Shown here in pieces: positions 11,301 through 23,300 of a DNA stretch of 64,000 nucleotides (within the stretch, counting starts at the first letter, position 1; each line of letters opens with the position of its first letter). The notes beneath the pieces were generated by a model. That model had not been told where the DNA came from. It saw only the letters and a list, made by a program, of their open reading frames with translations, and did no database searches. The position numbers and the translations under genes are program-made. Where the stretch lies: assembly GCF_028583425.1 (NCBI RefSeq), contig NC_072801.1, positions 62,759,766 through 62,823,765 of the forward strand. Direction: 5' to 3'. The DNA comes from Eublepharis macularius (lineage: Eukaryota; Chordata; Lepidosauria; Squamata; Eublepharidae).

Positions 11301-14300
11301 CAAGTTTCAAAGCTTTATTTTATTTACTTAAATTCATTATTTGTATCCTGGTTTTCTTCTGCAAAGCAGAATCTGCAAAAAGTGTACTGCCTCCCGCCCC
11401 CCCCCCAACAAAAGATCAACAACCCAAAATTATGATACAGTAAGACAAACAAAGAGTTCTGCTGCCTATTGTGTATGCATCTCCCGGCCAGATACTGAAA
11501 ATTCGACCTCCTAGACTGTCCAAACGCTCCCATACAGTTTTTGCAGGCACAAATTCCAAATTCCAGTTCCTGATGCTTCAGGGAAAGATGCACAGCATGA
11601 GGTAGTAGGGCCTTTTCAGGCAGGGGGATGGGCTGTGCAGAGGGTGGAAAGTAGCTTTCGGGGGAACTTTCTTGCCTGGTGGCGGCAGCGGCTTCCTTAG
11701 TAGGACTCACTTGCATAGATCTAGTAGCAGCTCACTTGTTTTGAGGTCTGGCTGCCCAGCCATGACCAATGGTCTGTTTCTATTGCAGAAAAGTCGCCTA
11801 TGAAACATTTTAATATAAGTCGTTCAGTGCCTGTCCTTCCCCTACCACTCGTGATTTGTCCAATTGCTCTCCTCCTTAATGGGAGGGTGAAGGAGAAGCT
11901 TTCAGATGCCCACGACAAGAGGGTGGCCTCTCAGCTGCCCCTTATCTGGTGCTTCTCAGCTTAATCTTAACCCCTGGCAGCTCTTGGCGCCTGAAAATAA
12001 ATCCCCAAAGCCCTTTGAACTTCATGAGGCTTCTGGCTTCCGCGTTGCTGTTTGGAGGCTGGCAATTCCCAGCTGCTTGGTTGTCCAGGGTGAAAGGTGT
12101 TCCTGCGGTGTAAGCTGAGATCCCTGGGATCGTGTTATGTGGACTCTTGACTCTCCTGGCCAGCAGAGAGGAGCTCAACAAATTGTAGTTGTATTAGCCT
12201 GCCTAAAGGAGTGGCAACACCATGCACTTGACAATGTATCACAATGTTCCTACTCCATGCAGAAGCAATTCAAATGGGAGGGCAGGTCTCCCTGCGGGGA
12301 CACCCAGTGCTCGTTGCAGAGTATGGGCTGAGCCTGGGGTATCAAGGAAAGGAGTCCTGGAAATTGTGTTTGAGGAGGCACTAGTCATTGGGTGCAAAGC
12401 AGCTCCAATGCACAACTGCACAAGCAGTTTTCTTGTTCTAACGTTACGCTAATTTGTTTGCTTTATAATTGGGGAAGGGGGGGGGGAGTGGATCCATGGC
12501 AGAGCATCTTCCCTTATGTGCCGAAGGTCGTTTTTATTCCTGGCATCTCCCGCTAAAACAAAGGTAGGTTGTGAGTGTAGGGGAAAGATGTTTCTCTGCC
12601 CTGGACAACAGATGTTAGTCAAGAGGGGACATCTTCTCTTGACCTACTTCGATCCACCTTCAGACCTGTTTTTTGTACTGAGAACTGTGCTTATTGCCGC
12701 GGTGGACAATATCTGGCTGCAAATTGACAAGGGGAACTACTCCTTGTTGATTTTTATTGTGCCTGTTGGCAGCTTTTGATACTGTCAACCATACTATCTT
12801 AACAGAGCATCTGGAAGGCCTAGGAATAAAAGGCTTGGCGTTAAAATGGTTCCCCTCATATCAGACTGACAGAACTCAAAGGGTGGCTGCTGGTGATGGG
12901 CCATCATATCAGTGAAACATGACCTGCGGTATCCCTCAGGGATTCATCCTTTCATGGATACTCCTTAATATCCAAGCACATCCTTTGGAGAAGATCATCT
13001 GGAGGACTAGGGTTGGCTGTCACCAATATGCATGTGATACCCAACTAGTCATCTCTTTATCCAAATCACCAGAAGTATTGGTCTTGGTGCTAAGTTGGTG
13101 CTTGGAAGTGGTGGTCAGGTGGTTGAATCCTAAAACTGAATCCAGGAATGGCAGAGGTGATGCAGGTAGGGAAGGCCAATTGTACAAACCGATCTAAATC
13201 GATTGGGTGACAGCCCGCTTCTCTGACTGAGAGCCAAACTACAAGTGACGCCTGACACAGTTGGACACTTGTCAGCTGCCCTCAAGTTTTGATGGGAAAT
13301 GTAGGCAGCTTGGCGGAATGTTGGACAAGTGACTGTTTAAAAGTCCATTGGACAGCAGTCGGAGAGCCAAGCTGCTAGACCAGGACACCTACATTTCCCA
13401 TCAAAACTTGAGGGAAGCTGACAAGTGTCCAACTAGTGTCAGGCGTCACTTGTAGTTTTGCTCTTAGTGAAGAGCCTGGGAGTAATACCAGACTCAGCCT
13501 CTCTTTAGAAAAGTAAATTGGGGAAGTGGTTAGCAGTGTTGTTTCCAGGACTGCTCTTTTATGGGAAAATTAGCATGCAGTCTGGGTTTAATTAATGCGG
13601 ATCTTAACCAACTATACCAGAGTCCATCTTCCAGATTACTCATGCAATAAAGAGGCAATGACTAATAAGTATATAAAATGTGTTTACTAGCAGTGTTGCG
13701 TATGCCTACAATAATACACACAATCCAAGTACATACAAGAGCTAGGAAATAAAGAGTAGGAAAATAGAGCCGTTTGCATTAGCAGGGAGCCCACTTGAGA
13801 TCGAAGAAGCGGGGTGATACGTACCTGGTCATGGCGAGAAGCAAAGACGTAGCAGCGAAGCGTGGCGATATCTAATGCCTGCACTAGACACGCAGAGTGA
13901 CGGTCGGGGTTCAAGAGAGGAATGGCGCGCACCTCGTGGCAGGGAAAGCCTGCTTAAGTACCCGTGGGCCTGTGATCGAGTGAGGTATAAGGCAGTTTCC
14001 TATGTTGGTTATAAGGAAACTCTCTGCTTGAGGTTGTGCACTTTCTGTGCTGGGAAAAACTGTGCCCTGTATGAAATGTTTAAAGTTGAGTTGGCCCTAA
14101 TCATTTATATACTTGCTTCATCAAATCCCACCTTTCTCCCCAAAGTGGCTTACAATCAGTCTTTCTTCATTTTATCCTCGCAACCACCCTGTGAGGAAGG
14201 TTAGGCTGAGGGTGTGTCTGGTCCTACTAAAGTTGGGGTGCATGTGAGTGGGTTGGGGAAATAGCTAAAAATACAGGGGGGGGGGGGTTATGTAAATATA

Positions 14301-17300
14301 CTCATCGAAGAGAGACTCAGCTGAGACTTCAGGAAAGCATCTGCAAATCAGAATATGCAGCGCTGGTCTGGATCCTCCAGTGGTGTAAGGTGCTTTCCTG
14401 ACATTTGCCAATCTTTTGTCAATTCTTGGACTTCCTTTGCCATTTCTTTATTATTGTTTTTAGATCTCACTATAAAGCATACACATGTTTTCAGCACCCA
14501 TTATCTACGGCATTGTTTTTCCTCCCCCCCCCCCCCCCTGCATGATGTCAGCGTTAGTAAGATGGCATCAACAAGACCCAAAGATTCATGGAACCATCAG
14601 AATTACCTTCTTGGATGGTTTGCCCAGAGTTGTGGTTTGCAATAAAAACCATCCTTCTCTGTGGCCTGGCAATTATGGCAGGAAGATGAAACTTGGGCTG
14701 TGCCATAAGGGTGGCAACAAAACCCCACCTTTCTCAAGATGACCCACATAAATTCAACAGGCAGATTGAGGAACTTTTACATCTGAAAAAGGAGTTGGGG
14801 GTGGCTCAAAAGTACCAAGGAGGTTGTCGTATGTAGCAGGGTTGGGTTTTCAGCTGATCCATATTGTGTTAGTTAATCAGGTGTTGGGCTGGTGGGTACC
14901 TGGAATTGTATCGCAGCAGGGAAGCTTGAACTAGATGCCCACTGCATCCTCCTTAGTAGGGTTGCCAGCTCTGGGATGGACAATGGGAAGGAAGGGAGCT
15001 CAGCAGGGCTGTGGTGCCATGGAGCCCCACTGTCCAAAGCTACCATTTTCTCCAGGGGAACTGACCGCATATGTCTGGAGATCACGGTAACCCCCGGGGA
15101 ATTTCAGGTCCGGAGACCAGCAACGCTTCCTCCTAGAGTTGCTCCTTTCCCCAAATGGATACCTTTGTCTGAACTGAAACCATATTTCAAATTCAGGTTG
15201 CAAGCCAATGCGTTTAAGATGTCGTCAGTCAAGTCTCTGTAAGACGGCATACAAAAGAAGTGGCATGTATACACATGCTTTACAGAGGATGCTTCATATG
15301 AACATTTTGAAGGGGGTCTCCCACCCTTTGGAAGCTGAACGTATGAAGAGGCCTTATGTGGAGCCAGGCTTTGGTTCCATTTTGCTCAAGGGTGTCTCCT
15401 GCTGCAGGCAGATCCTCAGGCAGCAAGTGGCCTTTTCTCAGCGCCACCCACTTGAGACTCGTTAACTGGAGGTGTCTCAGGTTGAACCTGGGACCTTCTC
15501 CACAAGAAGGATGCCGATCCATGCCCCGCTCCCCAGATAAACTGGTTATAAAGCAGGCAGGTTCTTGCCACTTCCCCTCCAGGAAGCAGGGAAGTAGAAT
15601 GAGAAGTGAGGGCTAGTGTGGTGTAGTGGTAAGTGTGTTGGACTAGGATCTGGGAGAAACAGGTATGAATCTCCACAGTCACTCTCTCACTGCCTAACTT
15701 ATCCCACAAGGCTGTTGTGAGGATAAATGGAGGATGGAGAACGATGTTGTAAGCAGCTTTGGGGCTTGTTAGGGAGGAAAGCTGCACATTTATTAACTTC
15801 ATTTATACCCAACTTTTCTCCCCAGTATGTTGATGTCCTGTTAGCAGACCCCAACGCCTCCTCAATGCTGCCAAAAAACTTCCTAGGTTTCCTTTCAGGG
15901 AAGCCATGACAAGTTGACACTGTGATCTTAAAACTGTTTATGCCCCCCTTCCTGGGAATAATGGGGAGCTCTGGAACCAGTCAAGAAATACTCATGGTGC
16001 AGGCTATGCTTCACTCTGTCCCATCCAACCTCAGGCCCTGTTTTATTTATGTCATATATAGTCCGCCTTTCTTACTGAGATTCAAGGCAGATTACATAGT
16101 GTGAGATTAGTACAATCAGTATCAAGGACATTTCCATAAACAATGCCACGGGGGTAAATAAACACAAGTTTACAAAGATATAGCATTAGCAAGAATCCAA
16201 TACAGAGTTGAAGGAATGCTGAAACAGAGCATAAGCAATTCTAGGGCTGACATTAGATGACACACAACTACCTAGCAGGATCATGCTTGAAGCACAGGTA
16301 GCACATAGGAGCACATACTTAATGCAACAGATAGTACGTAAGGCAACATAGTGGTGAAGTCTATGGTCTCTAAGTCATTAGTGAAGCATCTGAGATCCCC
16401 TCCCTACAATATAGCCCTCCTAGCTGAGTAAAAAGCCTTTTTGAGTAATTCAGTTTTGCATCATTTGCCAAAAACCAGGAGAGTGGGGGCTCTCCTGACC
16501 TCCTCAGGCAGGCCGTTCCACAGAATAGGGGCCACCACAGAGGATGCATGTTGATAAGCAGCTGTTGATTTTGCTCACGTGCAGGGTGGCACCTGCATGA
16601 GACCCTATTCAGATGAGTGACGCTGCCATGGAGGAACATAGGGGGAGAGGTGGTCCTGTAGGTATGTTGTGCCAAGGCCAAGAAGAGCCTTGTATGTGAT
16701 AGCCGATACCTTGAACTGAACATGATAACTGATAACCAATGGAGTGACTGCAGGATGGGAGTGATAGTCATGCTCCTGTTTGCTCCTGATAAAAGCCAAG
16801 CCGCAGCATTTTGCACCGACTGGAGTCTCCTAGTTAACTTAGATGGGAGACCTATGTATAATGCATTACGATAGTCAAGTCTTGATGTTACCATAGCATG
16901 GATCCAGGTGGCCAGATTGGCCATGTCAAGGTAGGAAGCCATCTTCCAGGCTAGAGTAAGGTTGTAGAAAGCATTTTTTGTGGCAGCCTTGACTTGTTTT
17001 TCTAGTAATAGCACTGGATCCAGTATAACCCCTAGGCTCTTAACCAATTCTACAAGGGTCAGACAAACTCTGTTGGAAGTGGAGAGTACAATGTCCTTCA
17101 AGATCTCTGCCTTCCCAACGAGCATCACTTCCATCTTGTCTGGGTTCAATTTAGGGGGAAACTTCAGTCTATCTCAGTTTCACCCTAGAAGGCAGCTTGT
17201 ATATTCTGTCTAAAGTTGAGAAATATATATAAAACTCCATATGTAAATATCTGCTAAGTGAGGGTCCATGTTATGTATCCGATGAAATGAGTTCTGCTCT

Positions 17301-20300
17301 CTAAATGCTTATATTGGAATAAAAGCTTATTAGCCTGTAAGCTTCCACTGGGTCCCCGTCTTTTTACTTTTGCTGGAGCATATTAATATGCCCAAGTCTC
17401 TTTTTTGTTTGCTTGTTTAAAAAGCATTATTTAGTGCTAAAGCCATGCTAGATGCTTTAGGGAGAGGGCAGGCAGGCACTGCCCAGGCTGCTTTCAGCGT
17501 CCATGGCATGGCCTAAACCAATTAAGCTCTCTGGCAATTAGAAGAAGCGGATTAGCTGCTGTTGGCAGTGACAAGAGGGCACAGCTATTTGGAGCCTCAG
17601 GCTAAACTTCCTTTCCCTTGGTGCCAGCTCTTCCTTCCTGCTTGCCTGTGTGGTGGTTGCTCAGCTGTTTTTATCTTTTGCCTGTTGCACATGGAATGCC
17701 AACAGGAAGCCCGCAGTGGAGAGGACTCCAGTATCCAGGCCACAAGCTCATGTCACAAGCTGCCAGCTTTTCCCAAGGACTTGGCTCAAAGGAAGACATT
17801 TTGCAGCAAGGTCCCAAGCTCTGGCAAGATAGCCAGAGAGCCACATGGTCACTCCAGTGCCTGTATACAGGTGCCGAGAGACCCTAGTTTGTTTGTTTTT
17901 TTGTTTGCCTCCCGAAAGTTGAAAATGGTGTGACCTATAATTGATTATGGTGTGTGTGCATCTTGTTTCTGTCCCAGTAACATTTTGTCAGGACTAACGG
18001 GGCTTGCCACTTTTGCAAGCTGAAAGCCCGACATTTGTTGCAAAGACGTGCCAGACTTCTTGGGCTGCAAATTAGTAACTTACTGCTCCTGTAAAAAGGG
18101 TCCTTCAAATAATCAGACAACACACCTGAAAGCATTTTACCTGGGCATGTTTTAAAAACATCAAGGTATGCAAACTGCAGGTGGCAGATGCCACCTTGGA
18201 AGAGGCATCTCCTTTCCCACTCTCGCACAAGAAGGAATGCCTCTTCTGCTGCTGTGACAGCAGTATGTGTCACCTGAAAAAGGAAGGATGCGCGTTTCTT
18301 CCAAATTAGGATTTTACCCATGTGCAGATTTGACAACATGGTTATTCCTCCATCGTAGAGTTGGTGTAGAATGGTAGCTCAGAGAGTGAGCTTTACACTC
18401 GGTGGCCTCACACACACACACACCCCTGTTACCATATGGGGACAGGGATGCAAGGGGCATGGAAAAATTACAGCATGATAAAGTTCATAAAGCGATTTTA
18501 ATGCTTGAAAGCACCGTCTAAATGCTAAATGCCCTTCGTCAGGATTATTAACTGGGTGACAGTCCTGGTTTTCAGACACCCACAAAAATCTTTGGGGCCT
18601 GTCAGTTTTCACATGTTAAATATAGACAATGCATAGGTTATGGTGCATGTCATGGCTCCACCACACACACATCTCCATGATTCCTGCAACTGAAAAACGC
18701 CTGTGTTCTGGGGGTGCTTGGGAAATATTTTGTGTGCAGGTAATTTGTAGGGTGGCCCTCTGCAGCAGCTCAGAGTCTCTCTACATGAGACATCTGACGC
18801 ATGAAGAACACATTTCGGGAGATGCAATGGTAGCTGGGAAGGGTAGTTTAAAAAGATAGAGCTGGCAGCAGGGCAAAAGCTTTGTGATACACTGGAGCTG
18901 TGTGAAGGGGCTGTTAAATGCCAGACGGGAAACCTCAGCCCATTGTAACCTCTCCAGGTTCAAGCCCAGCTCTGGAAGGCAGCTCCAGCCCATTTCCATT
19001 CCTTGCTGCCCTCTGGTTGTGATCCTACACAGTTTTAGACTGGAGAGGTGAAATTGACAGAGCCTTTGGGGAGGTGAAGATGAAATTAACAAACCCTCTG
19101 AGTGATCTCGCCTGCTCTGTCTTTTAAAGACACTTCCCTGCTAACATTGTGTCTCCCTACATTTGTCGAACATGTGCCAAGGCATCTCGTGTAGAGAGAC
19201 TATCAGACCCTTGAGTAAAAAGCAACACTTACTTCAGAGGCTGGAGGGGGAACATGGCTTAGGTTAGGGTGTGCGCTTTGGGAGCATATTGTCTCCGGTG
19301 AAGTTCCCAGCATCTACCGTGAGCAGGTTCTGGGGAAGAGTTTTCTTCGCATGAGGTCCTGGAGAGCTGTTGTTGATCGCTGTGCACTGTATTGAACTGG
19401 CTGGACTAATGGGCACAAGGCAGCTTTGTGTGTGTGGAGACAGCTGGATTTTGTATTAGGTGGGAATTTCAAGTATATTTCATCTCTGGCAGCAGCCACC
19501 TATCCGTTCTCTTCTGCTCCCCCCAGAGATCACTCGCAGTCTCCTGCCGCGACCCCGCCGCCTACTGCTTTTGCTAAACCCTTTTGGAGGAAAGGGAAAC
19601 GCCCTGCAATGGTGTCAGACCCACATCTTACCCATGATCACTGAGGCCGACGTCAGCTTCAACTTGATCCAGACAGGTAAGCTCCTGTTGGTAGAAACTG
19701 GCCCTAGGGGAAGAGTGCCTGTTTCTTCCTTCTGCACAAAAGAAAGCGCTTAGCTTGCTTTCCAATGAATTGTGTTGAATTCCAAGGCAGTAAATCTCTC
19801 TCAGCAGTCATTCGCCGTGATGACTAAACGAAACTTCCATGTTCAAAGGCAGCATACCTCTGTGGCAGACGTGGGGAGACAAACTGCAGGCGAGGGCTGT
19901 GGCTTTCATGCTCAGCTCCCTGGAGGCATCTGGCTGGCAACCACTGGCAACAGGCGGCTGCACTCGATGGTCCTCCTTTTGATCAGCCAGGCTCTTCTTT
20001 CTTAAGTGAAACCTTGGATTGAAAATGGAGAATGAATGACATTCAGAAATTGGAGCTTCCACCAAAAAACAAAAGTTGATGACCCAAGAGCTGGAGCAGT
20101 ATGGTGTTCATGACGATGGGTCAGGAAGTCACCGGTTTAAATCTCGCCTCAGTTACCCCGATAGCCTTGGCCAAATAGGTAGTCCTCTCAGCCTCCAGCC
20201 CCCCTGCAGTATGGAGGGGGAGTTAATAGCGCTGCCCATTTTGGGAAGCACGGTGATAGTGGGCATAAAACCTTTGTGAGGCTTGAAATGCTCTGTGTAA

Positions 20301-23300
20301 GGGCAAAAGGACTGTTATAGCTGCACATGGTGGGGAGTTATAACTGCCTTGTTTATAGACTCAGTAGTTTCAGTAACTATACCTACTAGTGAAGTGGCCC
20401 TCCACCCCATGCCAGTCCCCAAAACTGTACAATATTGCCACCCACGACCAAAATGAAGGAGTTGGCACATATTCCAGAAACTCCTCAGCTGTACAGAAGA
20501 ATGACTTTGTAAATCGACTAAAAGAAAAAACAAAACCCAAAAGAAGTTTGATGAGTACTAAAAATGCTCCAGAAAGAACAGAATGCTGAAAGCAGATGAG
20601 GGTCAAAAGGGGGGGGGGGATGGGCGGAGGGAAATTAGCCCCCTGAAACTTCTGAACTCTTATAACATCCTGGAGAGGCAGAATTTGGCGGGAGGGGGCA
20701 GAAGTTGTTCCTCCAGCCCACATTTCCTCATGAATCCATAGTAATCATATTTATGTGAGTGGGTGTATAATATTTTACTAATGGGTTCACTGCTATTAAT
20801 AATCATATCTAATTAACAATGGTGCCATCAAATGTGGATCATAACATAGAGAGCTGCTGAAGCGCAGTGGTTAAGTGGATTGGCTGCAAACCACGCTCCA
20901 CTGGTTCGAATCTCTCTACTGCCATGAGCTCAGCAGGTGGCCTCGGGTAAGCCACTCCTCTCAGCCCTGGCTCCCCAGCTGTATTGCGGGGATAATAATA
21001 ACACTAGCTTGTTTACTGCTCTTGGTGAGGCACTAGTCTGTCTAGAAGAGCAGTATATAAGCACACTTATTATTATTATTCATACAGTGGAACCAGGGAG
21101 AGACAGGGGGATCATGCTACAGGACTGAAGGAAGCCTCCTGTTTGCAGAAAAATATGAAATGTAAAAATAAGTACATTGGCATTAAAAATCCTCCAACTT
21201 GTAGAAGCAGCATCCATTTCTTTAAAAAAAAAATATGCCACTGATACTACATGGAGAGATCTTAGCAGCCATTATGAGAGCTGCTGGCAACCCCCAGCCG
21301 GCACTGCTGAGGCTTCCAGAATGTAAAAGATAAAAGAGAAGGGCAGGGAGGTAAAACTGGAGAGGGAGGAGCAAAAAAGGGGGAAATGGAAATATGAAGA
21401 TGGAGGAGAGGGCAGAAAAATGGGATGGGGGAAGAGAGAGAGAGGCGGCCAGAGGGAGAAATAGAACAAGGTGAGTAGGTGTTTGGGAGAGAAGGAAAGG
21501 GGGCAGGCTACTGGAGAAGGGAACGATGGAGATGCAAGGGAGAGACAAAAGGTAGGCAGGGGTGAAAGGGGAAACAAGTGGGAGAGGAAATTAAATTCTC
21601 CCCGAAGTCCTCACTGGTCCCCCACGTGTATATGGAGTAGTGGAGATGTACATTGGAGCTACAATATTCAATGGCTTTTCCCTTTCTTTTTTCCTCTCCT
21701 CCAGAGAGACAGAACCATGCCCGGGAGTTGGTGCAGAGCATCAACTTAGCAGAGTGGGATGGCATCGTGGCCATTTCGGGAGATGGGCTTCTTTACGAGG
21801 TATCGTTCCCAAGATGCCAATTGCAAAATAGCAGTCCCTGCCCCCGAGAACCTTCCCTCTTAGGATCCACTTCCCAGCTACCTTGTATCTGGGCCAAGTA
21901 ACATGCACTTCCCCAGGACTGCTTTGCTGTGAGGAGCACAATCCTGTGGGAGTCATCTTTTTACAAGAAGGAAAGCATCTAGACCTCATGGGTTCAGAGA
22001 CTTGCTTGAAATTTGATGGCAAAATATAGAAGACTGGCGGTGGTATGGGGGAGAGGCTAGTTGAGGGAAGCCTAAATTTATCATATTTTCAGATGTTGCG
22101 TAATTTTCTAAGTAATTTCCCAGTGTTTGGCTCAGATTTTTATGAACAAGATAAAATGAAGTAGAGAAACATGTGTACCGATAGCCATGGCTTTATGTCC
22201 ACTTAGTGGTTTTCAGAGTTTTTTCCCCCCTCAAGTTCAGGGAACTTTTCCCACATCAGCTATTCTTCCTGGGACCCCTTCCCATCTGCCATAGAAATAT
22301 TTGGGAATGGAGATGCACACGGATTTTCCGTGCCACCGAGATAGATCAAGATGGGTAGCCGTGTTAGTCTGTCTGTAGCCATAGAAAAGAGCAAGAGTCC
22401 AAAATATGTGTCAGGGTATGAGTTTTCATGAGTCATAGCTCACTGTGTGACTCACAAAAGCTCATACCCTAACACAAATTTTGTTAGTCTTACAGGTGCC
22501 ACTGGACTCACTCTTTCCATACCATCGTTCTACATCAAATGAGAATGAACCTGGTTCGCTATATGGCACTTCCGTGTGTTCATGACCCCCCGTGCTCCCT
22601 GGTGGCTGCTTATGGCTGGGGGAGATCAATTTTGGGAGTCCAGGAAGCTTCTCTGCCATTTTTGATCCTGTTCCTAGGAACAGAGAGAGAGAGATCCTGT
22701 GCTAGGTACCTTCTAGCCTTGGCTCCCCCTACTGTTTAAAATGAGGTTCTGAATACTTGTCCTTCCTTCCTTCCTTCCTTCCTTCCAGGTTATTAATGGT
22801 TTGATGGAACGGCCAGACTGGGAGGAAGCTATTAAAATGCCCATTGGGATTCTCCCCTGTGGGTCTGGAAATGCACTGGCTGGATCCATTAATTGCTGTG
22901 CTGGGTAAGTGGAAGGCTGGATTAAATGCTTTGGCTTTTTATTTAGGAAGCGGAGGGGGGGTGCAGTGTCTTAGCCTGTGTTAATTTTAGCTCGGCTTCA
23001 GTCAGACCCAATCCAGAACCTGTTTTCTGCTGACAAGACAGAGGGTGATTTTAAGCAGATCACCCTTCTGGTGGGGGGCAGAGGGTAACTTGCAATACCT
23101 TTCTGGCCACCAGAGGATGAACCGCTAAAACTCATACTCTGCCCTTCTAGTCCTTTGAGCACTCCCCCCATATACCCTCTTGTCATAAGCCTATGGCAGC
23201 AGAACCCCCAGACTCGTAGGGTTGCCATCTCTGCGTAGGGAAATTCCTGGAGATTTGGGAGAGGAGCCTTGGGATGGTGGAGTTTGTGGAGGGAGGGACT

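Noticed and set aside
18411-18424. CRISPR-like or other array
   Set aside because: Just a short CA microsatellite. No spaced repeats of that kind occur in this vertebrate sequence.
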